A stretch of DNA of 64,000 nt from Enterocloster bolteae (GCF_002234575.2 NZ_CP022464.2:558001-622000), one strand, 5' to 3'; positions 26,147 to 35,435 are shown, counted from the stretch's first letter. A program made the numbers and translations. The notes: generated by a model not told the origin, from the letters alone.

Positions 26147-26232
26147 CATGACAGAAAACGTTCAATGGAAAAAAATTACATAAACTGGGATATATCTCCA
26201 TCCCTCTATCAATTATTGAATCAGAAAACCCA

Positions 26233-26291
26233 AAAAAACAGCTATATTTCGCAGATATTAGTAAAAATATCTCTGAATATAGCTGTTTTTT
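26233..26291 (+). terminator. Terminator between repeat array and threonine aldolase
   Basis: AAAACAGCTATATT pairs with AATATAGCTGTTTT over an extended AT-rich stem that also includes AGATATT/AATATCT, followed by Ts. It separates read-through of the regulator gene from the sigma-54 promoter. Confidence 0.85.
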
Positions 26292-26319
26292 CGTATTTTT
26301 CCATACCAAAGAAGAAAAA

Positions 26320-26335
26320 TGGCATAAATATTGCT
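26320..26335 (+). promoter_or_regulatory. Sigma-54 promoter
   Basis: TGGCATAAATATTGCT matches the -24/-12 consensus TGGCAY-N5-TTGCW exactly. Transcription would start near 26346, about 25 bp before the threonine aldolase ATG. Confidence 0.85.
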
Positions 26336-26370
26336 TATTAATACCATATAACCATTAAGGAGGGAATGAA

Positions 26371-27408
26371 ATGGTAGATTTGAGAAGTGACACTATCAGT
26401 ATGCCAACCAGGGAAATGCTGGAAACCATACTGGAGGCAAAGCTGGGGGATGACGGAAGGACGGATTCCAAAGGAAGGGGAGAGGATCTGGCAGTCAATG
26501 AACTGGAGGACCTGGCGGCAGAGATGACAGGAAAAGAGGCGGCTGTATTGTTCCCGTCAGGAACACAGGGCAACACATCTGCTATTCTGGCTTATTGCAG
26601 GCCCGGCCAGAAGGTGATGGTAGATGAGATGCAGCATATCTACTTAAGCGAGAAGGTGGTATTTGACCCATCCATCGGGCAGCTTGAACCGGTTACATAT
26701 AAATTGGACCAGGATAACCTGCCGGACCTTGACGACATGCGCCGCATTTTGGAGAGCCAGGAGATTGCCCTGCTGTGTATCGAAAATACTCACAATTTTT
26801 CAGGCGGTACCTGTGTCCCGTTAGAGAGGATGAAAGCGATTCATGAGCTGGCAAAGGAGTTTGGGGTCCCTGTCCACATGGATGGAGCCAGGATGTTCAA
26901 TGCAGTGGTGGCCCTGGGCGTGGAAGCGCGGGAAATGTGCAAATATGTGGATTCGGTGATGTTCTGCATCTCAAAGGGGCTGGGGGCGCCTATCGGTTCC
27001 CTGGTATGCTGTTCTGAAGCGTTTTCCATGAAGATCAGGGACAAGAGAAAGCTTTTAGGCGGAGCCATGAGGCAGGCAGGCGTGATTGCAGCGCCTGGAA
27101 TGTATGCCCTCACACACAACATTGAGCGGCTGGCAGAGGATAACGCCAATGCTGCCTATGCGGCTGAGCAGCTAAAGGATTTAAAGAACACAAAGGTATA
27201 TGGGAAGGTCATGAGCAATATCATTGTCCTGGATGCCAATGGACTGGGCCTCACACCGGGGGAGTACTGCGGCAAGGCGGCCGAAAAGGGGTTATTAATC
27301 AAGCCGGTGTTAAAGGATAAGGTAAGACTGGTATTTTACAGAGATATTTCAAGGGAGGATACGGAAAAAGCGGTAGCGATTATACGTGAACTGGATTCTT
27401 TACGATAA
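26371..27408 (+). CDS. ltaE: L-threonine / allo-threonine aldolase
   Basis: PLP enzyme of 345 residues cleaving (allo-)threonine or related beta-hydroxy amino acids to glycine and an aldehyde. The start VDLRSDTISMPTREML, FPSGTQGN, ENTHNFSGG, VHMDGARMFNA and the PLP lysine in CISKGLGAPIGS (Lys202) are typical. AAGGAGG precedes ATG 26371. Driven by the sigma-54 promoter just upstream and followed after 15 bp by a symporter, giving an import-and-cleave module. Confidence 0.93.
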   Translation: MVDLRSDTISMPTREMLETILEAKLGDDGRTDSKGRGEDLAVNELEDLAAEMTGKEAAVLFPSGTQGNTSAILAYCRPGQKVMVDEMQHIYLSEKVVFDPSIGQLEPVTYKLDQDNLPDLDDMRRILESQEIALLCIENTHNFSGGTCVPLERMKAIHELAKEFGVPVHMDGARMFNAVVALGVEAREMCKYVDSVMFCISKGLGAPIGSLVCCSEAFSMKIRDKRKLLGGAMRQAGVIAAPGMYALTHNIERLAEDNANAAYAAEQLKDLKNTKVYGKVMSNIIVLDANGLGLTPGEYCGKAAEKGLLIKPVLKDKVRLVFYRDISREDTEKAVAIIRELDSLR

Positions 27409-27423
27409 AGGGGGATTTGACAT

Positions 27424-28656
27424 ATGAAGATAGCTGGTAAAAAGATAGGTTTATCCACGCAGATATTTGCAGCTATGCTGCTGGGAGCGGTTTTGGGAAT
27501 CGTCATCGGGGAACCAATGACTAAAGTTGGGTTTATCGGAACTATCTGGCTGAATTGTATTAAAATGATTGTTGTGCCAATGGTGCTTGTTACTATTGTG
27601 ACGGGTGTTGTTTCACAGAAGGATATGAAGACACTGGGAAGAATCAGCTTCCGCATTATGGCGTATTATGTTATCACCACACTGGTTGCCTGCGCCATCG
27701 GCATCCTGGTTACATCCATTGTAAAGCCGGGCACCATAGCTAATTTTACAGGACTGGCATCCAAGGAAGTAACGGGCAGCGCGGACATCACGGTAGCTGA
27801 TTTCTTCACAGGAATGTTCTCGTCCAATATTATCCAGACCTTTGCGGACGGCAATATCCTTCAGACCGTAGTCATCGCGATTCTGCTGGGCGTGGCGATT
27901 TTAAGGATGAAGAATCCGGAGCACAAGGAGAAGGCTATCAAGGGCATGAACGTGCTCAATGATATGGTATTTTCACTGATTAACATGATTATGCTGGTAT
28001 CTCCAATCGGCGTATTCTTCCTGATGGGAGATTCCTTCGGAAAGTACGGAGCCGGCATCTTTACCAGCATGGCAACCCTGGTAGGCACCTATTATCTGGC
28101 CTGCCTGGTGCATGTGGTACTGGTTTACTGCACAGTTATCTGGGTGACCGCAGGAATCAATCCTCTTAAGTTTTTAAAGGACAGTGCGGAGCTGTGGGTA
28201 TACACCATTTCCACCTGCTCCAGTGTGGCTGCCATTCCGATTAATATTAAAGTGGCCAAGGAGAAATTCAATGTTCCGGAGACTATTTCCGGCTTCACCG
28301 TACCCCTGGGCTCACAGATGAACTATGACGGCAGCGTTATCCTGTACGGCTGTGTCATCCTGTTTATCAGTCAGACCATCGGTGTTCCTGTCACTCTGGG
28401 AACCATGGTGAAGATCATACTGATGTCAGCTATTCTTTCCACTGGCGGCGGCGGTATCCCGGGAAGCGGCATCGTAAAGCTGCTGGTCATGGTAACTGCT
28501 TTTGGCCTGCCTACAGAGATTGTAGGAATCATAGCTGCATTCTACCGCCTGTTTGACATGGGAACCACCACCAACAACTGCCTGGGAGATCTTGCAGGCA
28601 CGGTGTTTGTATCCAAGCTGGAGGATAAGGCAGCTGCAAGGGCAAAGTCGGCATAG
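27424..28656 (+). CDS. Dicarboxylate/amino-acid:cation symporter, DAACS family
   Basis: Membrane transporter of 410 residues with the GltP/DctA fold: about eight membrane helices plus re-entrant loops. Diagnostic stretches are STCSSVAAIPINIKVAKEKF (serine-rich loop), PLGSQMNYDGSVI, STGGGGIPGSG and DMGTTTNNCLGDLAGT. It would import a small acidic or neutral amino acid with Na+ or H+. Co-transcribed with threonine aldolase, so a hydroxy amino acid such as threonine or serine is plausible though not shown. GGGGGA precedes ATG 27424. Confidence 0.92.
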   Translation: MKIAGKKIGLSTQIFAAMLLGAVLGIVIGEPMTKVGFIGTIWLNCIKMIVVPMVLVTIVTGVVSQKDMKTLGRISFRIMAYYVITTLVACAIGILVTSIVKPGTIANFTGLASKEVTGSADITVADFFTGMFSSNIIQTFADGNILQTVVIAILLGVAILRMKNPEHKEKAIKGMNVLNDMVFSLINMIMLVSPIGVFFLMGDSFGKYGAGIFTSMATLVGTYYLACLVHVVLVYCTVIWVTAGINPLKFLKDSAELWVYTISTCSSVAAIPINIKVAKEKFNVPETISGFTVPLGSQMNYDGSVILYGCVILFISQTIGVPVTLGTMVKIILMSAILSTGGGGIPGSGIVKLLVMVTAFGLPTEIVGIIAAFYRLFDMGTTTNNCLGDLAGTVFVSKLEDKAAARAKSA

Positions 28657-28733
28657 ACGGATTGATGAATGGTTTGATGATTGATGATTGTTGGATATTA
28701 GCTGATGAGATTATTCAGATATGTATATTAAAA

Positions 28734-28770
28734 GATCCCGGATTCTGTATGATGCAGAGTCCGGGATTTT
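28734..28770. terminator. Terminator after the symporter
   Basis: GATCCCGGATTCTG pairs with CAGAGTCCGGGAT, flanked by A and T runs; it can serve both convergent transcripts (symporter and rpiA unit). Confidence 0.85.
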
Positions 28771-28809
28771 TCTGGTGTGTCTGGGAGCGCTTGTTTCTGT
28801 CTGTGTAGT

Positions 28810-29490
28810 TCAATTATGGAAGCGTTCTTGAGTTCCGTTTTCCGTTCCCACTATGATTTTTTCGCAGATATCACCGAACAGACCTGTTTCCAAGACGCCG
28901 GTCATGGATTTGAGACGAACCGCTGCCATGGGGTAATCCATTTCAACGCCTCCTGTCAGATCCAGGATATGGCTGCCGTTGTCTGTGACAAATACTGTCC
29001 CGTTTTTTATCCTCAGCTTCGGTATAAACCCTGCTTCCCTTACCTGTTCCTCCACATAGGGAACTGCAAAAGCAGGAACCTCCACAGGCAGCACACATCC
29101 GCTCAGGGAATGTACAAGCTTGCTCTGGTCCATAATCCATAAGACCCGCCGGGCCTTGCAGGCGATGATCTTTTCACGGAACAGGGCACCGCCTCCGCCC
29201 TTAATGGAATAGAAATCCGGGTCAATAGCGTCCACCCCGTCGATAGCCAGGTGTATGGTCCGGGCATCCTCCAGGGAGATAAGGGGGATGCCCAAACGGC
29301 GGGCCAAGCCTTCCGTCTCAAGAGAAGTGGCTGCCCCATGGACATACAGTCCGCCGCGGATTCGTTCGGACAGTTTTTCCATGAGATAATATACAGTTGA
29401 ACCGGTTCCGAGGCCCAACACCATGTTATCCTCTACCTCCATGGCCGCCTGCCAGGCAGCCGCTTTTTTCTGTTCTTCTTTACTGTACAT
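28810..29490 (-). CDS. rpiA: Ribose-5-phosphate isomerase A
   Basis: Interconverts ribulose 5-phosphate and ribose 5-phosphate. The 226-residue protein has VLGLGTGSTVYYLMEKL, the HLAIDGVDAIDPDFYSIKGGGGALFREKIIA active-site segment (Asp, Glu and Lys), and the C-terminal TGVLETGLF. GGAGGCAC precedes ATG 29490. It is the last gene of the pgl-gnd-zwf-rpiA unit and completes the route from glucose 6-phosphate to ribose 5-phosphate. Confidence 0.95.
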   Translation of the reverse strand: MYSKEEQKKAAAWQAAMEVEDNMVLGLGTGSTVYYLMEKLSERIRGGLYVHGAATSLETEGLARRLGIPLISLEDARTIHLAIDGVDAIDPDFYSIKGGGGALFREKIIACKARRVLWIMDQSKLVHSLSGCVLPVEVPAFAVPYVEEQVREAGFIPKLRIKNGTVFVTDNGSHILDLTGGVEMDYPMAAVRLKSMTGVLETGLFGDICEKIIVGTENGTQERFHN

Positions 29491-29565
29491 ATTGTGCCTC
29501 CTGTGGTCTGCTGCCGTTTAAAGCTGTCTAAGACGCCTGAAGCCCCTGCAGCTGTTTTCAGACAC

Positions 29566-30960
29566 CTACAGCCAGCTATGCCCATATTGTTCCAGCATCC
29601 GGTCCGCTTCAGCCGGTCCACGGGTTCCGGGCCTGTAAGGATACACCGGCAGCCGCTTTGCGGCGTGAAGTTCCTTCAGATGGCTGATGTAATTCCAGCT
29701 AAACTCTATCTGGTCCCATTGTGAGAACCAGGAGCGTTCACCTGCCATACAGGCAGTGATAAGACGTTCATAGGCCTCAGGGGTATTGAGCTGATGAATC
29801 AGGCTGCAGTTCTGGCAGAAATCCATCTTGGCCGGTATGATATCCTCAGAATCACCGGGACGTTTGATATTAAACTGCAGATAGACGCCTTCTGTGGGCT
29901 GAATCTTTATGATTAGTATGTTGGGCTCTACTTCCTGATAGGGCCTGCGGAATATGACAGCCAGTTCAATCTCGCGTTTCCCTGTCTTTTTGCCGGTCCG
30001 GATGTAAAAGGGGGTCCCTTTCCAGCGCTGGTTGTCAATGAAAAGCCGCAGGGCTCCGTAGGTTTCTGTCTGTGAATCCGGTTTTACAAGAGGTTCGCCG
30101 CGGTATCCCTCATATTGACCCAGGACCAGGGTGCTTTCTATGGATGACTCATCTGCCGGCTGTAAACAGCGGAATACATCCAGCTGGGCATCGTGCAGCC
30201 CCTTAGGGCTGAATTCCTCCGGCTGTTCCATGGCCATGATGGACAAAATCTGGAACAGATGGTTTTGCACCATATCCTTCAGGGCGCCGCTGGCATCATA
30301 GTATCCGCCGCGGGTTTCCACGCCCATATCCTCCAGGGCGGAAATCTGCACAGATTCAATATAGCGGGAATTCCATACGTCTGTAAAAATGGGATTGGAA
30401 AACCGGATTGCCTGGATATTGCGGACCATTTCCTTTCCAAGATAGTGGTCGATGCGGTAAATATGCTCCGGGCCAAAGAACGCTTCCAGCTCTTTGTTAA
30501 GGGCTGCGGCCGCAGCCAGGTTCTCGCCGAAAGGCTTTTCAAGTATCACCTTGCCGGAGGAAGAACCGTGGACCAGTTTGAGTCCTTCTGTGATGATGCT
30601 GAAAAAACGGGGAGCCACTGCAAAGTAAAAGATGTGGGAGTGGATATCATTTTCCCTGTAATAGTGATTCAGTCCATGATATGCTTCCAAACGGGAGAAA
30701 TCCATCCGGTAATAATCTATTTTTTCAGAAAAACGGTTAAATGCTTTTTCCTCAAAGGAGAGCCGGGTGAATTTCTCCACCCAGTCCCTGGCAATCTGAC
30801 GGTAATGGCTGCTGTCGTAGTCCCGGCGGCCAATGATGGTGATGCGGCTGTCCTCCGGAAGCTTTCCGGTGATATCCATGGTATAAAGTGCAGGAAGAAG
30901 CTTGCGGAAGGTAAGATCCCCGGTGCCGCCGAAGATGGTAAGGTTAGTGCTGATTGTCAT
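29566..30960 (-). CDS. zwf: Glucose-6-phosphate dehydrogenase
   Basis: Oxidises glucose 6-phosphate to 6-phosphogluconolactone with NADP+. The 464-residue protein starts TISTNLTIFGGTGDLTFRKLLPALY (nucleotide-binding GGTGDL) and has the active-site motif IYRIDHYLGKEMVRNI and the FRGEP-like substrate region. The frame opens at 31026, but ATG 30960 with GGAGGTGG upstream is preferred; it overlaps the end of gnd by 17 bp, implying coupling. Downstream lies rpiA after 75 bp. Confidence 0.95.
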   Translation of the reverse strand: MTISTNLTIFGGTGDLTFRKLLPALYTMDITGKLPEDSRITIIGRRDYDSSHYRQIARDWVEKFTRLSFEEKAFNRFSEKIDYYRMDFSRLEAYHGLNHYYRENDIHSHIFYFAVAPRFFSIITEGLKLVHGSSSGKVILEKPFGENLAAAAALNKELEAFFGPEHIYRIDHYLGKEMVRNIQAIRFSNPIFTDVWNSRYIESVQISALEDMGVETRGGYYDASGALKDMVQNHLFQILSIMAMEQPEEFSPKGLHDAQLDVFRCLQPADESSIESTLVLGQYEGYRGEPLVKPDSQTETYGALRLFIDNQRWKGTPFYIRTGKKTGKREIELAVIFRRPYQEVEPNILIIKIQPTEGVYLQFNIKRPGDSEDIIPAKMDFCQNCSLIHQLNTPEAYERLITACMAGERSWFSQWDQIEFSWNYISHLKELHAAKRLPVYPYRPGTRGPAEADRMLEQYGHSWL

Positions 30961-32368
30961 TAGCCCACCTCCATTCATGGTGGAATACGCCTTCGCGGTC
31001 TGTTCTCTCATAGGTGTGGGCTCCAAAGCAGTCGCGCTGGGCCTGGATCAGATTGGCGCCTGCCGCCTTTGCGCGGAATTCGTCCAGGTAGGACACTGCG
31101 TTGCAGAGGGCAGGAATGGGAAGGCCGTTCATGACGCCGGTGGATACGGCCTGGCGCAGGCTGTCCTGATGCTCGTTGATGCGGGACAGGAAGAAACCAT
31201 CGAATATAAGGTTTTCCGGCTTTGGTTCCGCTTCAAATGCATGGGTGATGTCATTTAAGAAAACAGCCTGGATAATGCATCCGGCGCGGAATATGGAAGC
31301 AATTTTTCCCAGGTCCAGATTCCAGCCGTACAGCCTGGATGCATCCTGCATCAGGGAGAAGCCCTGGGCATATGCGATGATTTTTCCGGTATACAGGGCT
31401 TCGCGGACCATGGCTGCAAACGACTCTTTATCAGGAGAGAGGCCGACAGCCGGTGAATGGATAAGCTGCCATGCCTTTTCCCGTTCATCCAGATGATTGG
31501 ACATGATACGGGCCGTGCAGGCAGAAGTGATCATGGAGATATCCACGCCTTGCTTCAGGGCTTCTATGCTGGCCCACCTTCCGGTTCCTTTTTGTTTTGC
31601 GCTGTCTTTGATGCGGTCAATGAGCTCCCCGTCCCCCAGGTCGTCGGCCTCACGGAAGATACCGGCAGTAATGCCAATCAGGTAGCTGTGAAGCTCCCCG
31701 TCGTTCCAGGATTTAAAGATATGAGCCAGCTCCTGATTGTTGAATCCGCCCACATATTTTAACAGAAGATAGGATTCAGCAATCAGCTGCATATCTGCGT
31801 ACTCAATGCCGTTGTGGACCATTTTTACATAATGTCCGGCGCCGTCCGGGCCGATGTAGGCGCAGCAGGGCTCATCCATGGCCCTGGCTGCAATGGCTTC
31901 CAGTATGGGACGTACTGATTCGTAAGCATCGGCATTTCCTCCGGGCATGACGGAGGGACCGAACCGGGCGCCTTCCTCTCCTCCGGAAATGCCTACCCCC
32001 AGATAGTGGATTCCCTTTTCTGCCAGCAGGGCTGCCCGCCTTCTGGTATCTTCAAAGAAGGAATTGCCTCCGTCCAGTATCATATCCCCCTTTTCAAGAA
32101 GAGGAACCAGCTGTTCTATGACGGCATCCACCGGTTTGCCTGCCTGGATCATCAGCATTACCTTCCGGGGACGGGCAAGGGCGTCCGTCATGTCCTTAAG
32201 GTCATAAAAGGGTATCAGGTTCTCATGAGGATGGTCCCTCATGACCTGCTCTGTGACAGCGGCGCTGCGGTTATAACCGCCCACCTTAAATCCGTGATCA
32301 GCCATATTCAGGGCAAGACTTCTTCCCATAACGGAAAGACCTACGATTCCAATATCAAGTTTTATCAT
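30944..32368 (-). CDS. gnd: 6-phosphogluconate dehydrogenase, decarboxylating
   Basis: Converts 6-phosphogluconate to ribulose 5-phosphate, CO2 and NADPH. The 474-residue protein has the dinucleotide fold IGIVGLSVMGRSLALNMADHGFKV, LDGGNSFFEDTRRR, GISGGEEGARFGPSVMPGG, the catalytic HYVKMVHNGIEYADMQLI (Lys and His), and KGTGRWASIEAL. GAGGAGGTAG precedes ATG 32368. Between pgl (28 bp) and zwf (overlap). Confidence 0.97.
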   Translation of the reverse strand: MIKLDIGIVGLSVMGRSLALNMADHGFKVGGYNRSAAVTEQVMRDHPHENLIPFYDLKDMTDALARPRKVMLMIQAGKPVDAVIEQLVPLLEKGDMILDGGNSFFEDTRRRAALLAEKGIHYLGVGISGGEEGARFGPSVMPGGNADAYESVRPILEAIAARAMDEPCCAYIGPDGAGHYVKMVHNGIEYADMQLIAESYLLLKYVGGFNNQELAHIFKSWNDGELHSYLIGITAGIFREADDLGDGELIDRIKDSAKQKGTGRWASIEALKQGVDISMITSACTARIMSNHLDEREKAWQLIHSPAVGLSPDKESFAAMVREALYTGKIIAYAQGFSLMQDASRLYGWNLDLGKIASIFRAGCIIQAVFLNDITHAFEAEPKPENLIFDGFFLSRINEHQDSLRQAVSTGVMNGLPIPALCNAVSYLDEFRAKAAGANLIQAQRDCFGAHTYERTDREGVFHHEWRWANDNQH

Positions 32369-32396
32369 TCTTCTACCTCCTCAGGCGAAATATGGG

Positions 32397-33491
32397 TTAA
32401 ATAGTATGCTGGGAAAGAACAATGGAAACAGCTTCCGGCGCAGGTACGCGGGAGCATATGTCCAGGAGCTCCCCTGTTTCCGGGTTGAGCTGAAAGCTGA
32501 CCAGTCCGCCTTGGGTGCGGTTTGCCACCAGCAGGTACCGGCCGTCAGGCGTAAGAACCATGTCGCGGGGATGGATGCCGCCGCAGCCTGTTTGCTGGAT
32601 TTGCTCCAGCCGCCCATGGCTGATTTTAAAGACCGTTATGACCTCGGCAAATCGGGTGGATACATATAAAAAACGTTGGTCCGGTGACAGGCGTATGGCT
32701 GCCGATGCAGGCGGTTCCTCATATACTGCATCCAAAGGCAGGATGGGGCAGATTTGCAGGAGCTTCATGGAAAAGTCAGGAAGGGATATACTGTTATGGC
32801 TGCTGTCTGTCCCTGCGGCCCCGTCTTCTGTCAGACTGTACACAAAAACCTGGTTGCTCAGCTCGCTGACAAGGAAGAACTGCTTATGGTCCCTGTCAAA
32901 AATTCCGTGGCGGGGGCCGGTTCCCTTGTCAAAGGCCAGTTCTGATACAAGGGTAAAATCCTTTTGGCAGTCAAATACCATCATTTTATCCAGCAGCAGG
33001 CAGGGAACCATCATATAGTGGCTGTGAAATAAAATCTGATGGCACCCGGCCTTAGGCGCAATGGGGATTCTTTTAGCCAGTTCAAGATGCGGGAGGGAGG
33101 GACGCTTTTTACGTCCGGGGGAACCTTCCTCATATGTTATCTCATATATCAGTATGGTACCTTCATGGTAGTTGGCCGTGTATAGATAGCGGTCATCCTG
33201 GGCCGCGTAGCAGGCCGGCGAGGACTCACCAAAGCATTCCGCTGCCGGTTGAGCAAGGGCTTCCTCCTTATTATGGGCTGTATCCAAAAGACATATCCCG
33301 GACCGGCCCTCTCTTTTTAATGGGGAAGCCAGCATGGAATCCCTCAGGGAAAGATACTTGCAATCAGGGGCTTCATAATATAATTCAGGGTAAGACATTG
33401 CCCCGTTTCTTAAATCAATGGTAAAACGGTAAATGCCCAGGCTTTCAGGCGAGGCATAGGTACCGAGAAATCCGGTAAGGCTGTTGTTCAT
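32397..33491 (-). CDS. pgl: 6-phosphogluconolactonase, seven-bladed propeller type
   Basis: Hydrolyses 6-phosphogluconolactone. The 364-residue protein is a YbhE/YvrE-like beta-propeller (lactonase family), recognisable by repeated blade strands such as DRYLYTANYHEGTILIYEI, RHGIFDRDHKQFFLVSELSNQVFVY, SPDQRFLYVSTRFAEVITVFKI and HPRDMVLTPDGRYLLVANRTQGGLVSF. First gene of the operon; AAAGGAAT precedes ATG 33491. The neighbours make the pathway role convincing despite the broad family. Confidence 0.92.
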   Translation of the reverse strand: MNNSLTGFLGTYASPESLGIYRFTIDLRNGAMSYPELYYEAPDCKYLSLRDSMLASPLKREGRSGICLLDTAHNKEEALAQPAAECFGESSPACYAAQDDRYLYTANYHEGTILIYEITYEEGSPGRKKRPSLPHLELAKRIPIAPKAGCHQILFHSHYMMVPCLLLDKMMVFDCQKDFTLVSELAFDKGTGPRHGIFDRDHKQFFLVSELSNQVFVYSLTEDGAAGTDSSHNSISLPDFSMKLLQICPILPLDAVYEEPPASAAIRLSPDQRFLYVSTRFAEVITVFKISHGRLEQIQQTGCGGIHPRDMVLTPDGRYLLVANRTQGGLVSFQLNPETGELLDICSRVPAPEAVSIVLSQHTI

Positions 33492-33545
33492 GACAATTCC
33501 TTTCTGAGCAAACTGTAATCAAATAAATATCAGTTACTATCTGTA

Positions 33546-33574
33546 ATTATAAAAGTTACAGTAACATATGTCAA
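33546..33574 (-). promoter_or_regulatory. Consensus sigma-A promoter of the pentose phosphate operon with internal palindrome
   Basis: On the minus strand TTGACA (33569-33574) and TATAAT (33546-33551) are 17 bp apart, a perfect consensus. The spacer contains GTTACAGTAAC (33555-33565), a perfect inverted repeat likely bound by a repressor. The rest of the 308-bp gap 33492-33799 holds only the terminator below. Confidence 0.8.
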
Positions 33575-33694
33575 GTGATATTTGATCATATTTTTCCCGT
33601 AGGTTTCATTAAATGTTTTTGGGATGCTTTTAGAATGCGCCATATTTATGGATTGATGCAGTCAGGGGTGTTTGGAATGAATGGAATTAGAAAT

Positions 33695-33748
33695 ATAAAA
33701 CCGGAAAATTCCCCATGCACTTCTGTCATGAGGAATTTCCCGGTTTTA
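33695..33748 (-). terminator. Terminator of the aldehyde dehydrogenase gene
   Basis: ATAAAACCGGAAAATTCC pairs with GGAATTTCCCGGTTTTAT across a short loop; read on the minus strand it ends in an AT-rich T tract, about 50 bp after the stop. Confidence 0.75.
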
Positions 33749-33799
33749 TGGTATCATGTAATATATAGATTCAAACATTTACTAAGCGGATATAAGATT

Positions 33800-35287
33800 T
33801 TATTTTGCAGGATAGAATCCGCTGGGAGCTTCAGAGAGATTGATCATAATATTCTTCATCTGAGTATAGTGCTCCAGAATAACCTTATGGGTCTCGCGGC
33901 CAATACCGGATTCCTTGTAGCCGCCGAAGGGTGATCCTTCCGGAATCTGGTTGTATGTATTGACCCACATACGTCCTGTCTCAATGCCGCGGGATACACG
34001 AATGGCGCGGTTTAAGTCGCGGGTCCAGACAGCGCCGCCAAGGCCGTAGGCATTGTCGTTGGCCATGCGGATGACCTCGTCCTCATCCCTGAATTTAAGG
34101 ATACAGGCAACCGGTCCGAAGATTTCCTCCTGGGCAACCCGCATATCATTGGTCACGTCGGCCAGCAGAGTGGGACGCATGAAGCAGCCCTTTGCCAGTT
34201 CGCCATCCGTGATACGCTCGCCGCCGCAGATCAGGCGGGCGCCTTCCTGCTTTCCGATTTCCACATAGCTTAAAATCTTTTCCAGCTGGCGCTCGTTAAT
34301 CTGGCTGCCCATCTGGGTCTCAGGATCCCATGATACACCTACCTTTACATTGTTAAATGCCTTTACAGCGTCCTCAAGGAACTTATCGTAAATATCCTCA
34401 TGTACGAATACACGGGAGCCAGCACAGCATACCTGGCCCTGATTGAACAGGATGCCCAGTTGGAGGCCGTCGATGGCCTGCTCCCAGTTGCAGTCCGGGA
34501 AGAAGATATTAGCGGATTTTCCGCCTAATTCCAGGGTGGCCGGGATGAGCCGGTCCGCCGCTGCCAGAGCTACCTGACGTCCTACCTCGGTGGAGCCGGT
34601 AAATGCCAGTTTTCTGAATCCCTTGTGGTCAAGCATATACTGGCCTGACTTGGATCCGGATCCGGTAATCACGTTGAATACGCCCTTTGGAATAACATCC
34701 TGCACTAATCTGGCAAATTCCAGGACGGAAAGGGATGTGTCGCTGGATGGCTTGAATACTGTACAGCAGCCGGCTGCCAGAACCGGAGCCAGTTTCCATG
34801 CGGCCATAAGGAATGGGAAGTTCCAGGGGACAATCTGTCCTACAACACCAATTGGTTCACGTAAAATCAGGGAGAGGAACTGCTCATCCAGAATATTGGC
34901 GCTGCCTTCCTCGGCCATGATGCAGCCTGCAAAGTAGCGGAAGTGCTTTGCGCTTAACGGAATGTCGATGGCCATGGTTTCGCGGATTGGTTTGCCGTTG
35001 TCCAGTGATTCTACCATAGCCAGGTGCTCTGTATTTGCGTCGATGATGTCTGCGATTTTATTCAGAATGGCAGCGCGTTCACTGGTAGGAACCTTCTTCC
35101 AGGTTTCAAATGCTTTCCATGCTTCCCTGACAGCATCATCCACGTCTTCCTTGGTAGCCTGAGCACACTCAGCCAGCTTTTCTCCATTGGCAGGACACTT
35201 TGTGGTAAAGAATTCACCGTCAGAAGCGTCACGCCACTGCCCCCCTATAAAAAGCTGGTACCTGTTCTGAAGTTCTGGTTTGTTCAT
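33800..35287 (-). CDS. NAD(P)-dependent aldehyde dehydrogenase
   Basis: Oxidises an aldehyde to its acid. The 495-residue protein is a classical ALDH: VPWNFPFLMAAWKLAPVLAAG, FTGSTEVGRQV (cofactor loop), LELGGKSANI with general-base Glu253, and FNQGQVCCAGSR with nucleophile Cys287. It resembles the betaine/broad-specificity aldehyde class; the substrate is not readable. GGAGGTATTAC precedes ATG 35287. Monocistronic with its own terminator; the leader holds two inverted repeats described separately. Confidence 0.93.
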   Translation of the reverse strand: MNKPELQNRYQLFIGGQWRDASDGEFFTTKCPANGEKLAECAQATKEDVDDAVREAWKAFETWKKVPTSERAAILNKIADIIDANTEHLAMVESLDNGKPIRETMAIDIPLSAKHFRYFAGCIMAEEGSANILDEQFLSLILREPIGVVGQIVPWNFPFLMAAWKLAPVLAAGCCTVFKPSSDTSLSVLEFARLVQDVIPKGVFNVITGSGSKSGQYMLDHKGFRKLAFTGSTEVGRQVALAAADRLIPATLELGGKSANIFFPDCNWEQAIDGLQLGILFNQGQVCCAGSRVFVHEDIYDKFLEDAVKAFNNVKVGVSWDPETQMGSQINERQLEKILSYVEIGKQEGARLICGGERITDGELAKGCFMRPTLLADVTNDMRVAQEEIFGPVACILKFRDEDEVIRMANDNAYGLGGAVWTRDLNRAIRVSRGIETGRMWVNTYNQIPEGSPFGGYKESGIGRETHKVILEHYTQMKNIMINLSEAPSGFYPAK

Positions 35288-35327
35288 GTAATACCTCCTT
35301 GTTTTGTGTTGTTACACTCCTATAAAT

Positions 35328-35435
35328 AAGGCTCATAGAGCCTTGCTTCCGATTACATTAACTACCATATCATTTTCATATAAAAAAAGCAATATTTGTT
35401 AAATTGTTTTCATAATAGTTTTTATTTTAACAAAT
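35328..35435 (-). promoter_or_regulatory. Inverted repeats upstream of the aldehyde dehydrogenase gene
   Basis: AAGGCTC-ATA-GAGCCTT (35328-35344) is a perfect stem-loop in the probable 5' leader. Further upstream ATTTGTTAAA (35394-35403) and TTTAACAAAT (35426-35435) are perfect inverted half-sites 22 bp apart. Each resembles half of a Rex site (TTGTTAA-N4-TTAACAA), but the spacing is not the usual one. Confidence 0.45.
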
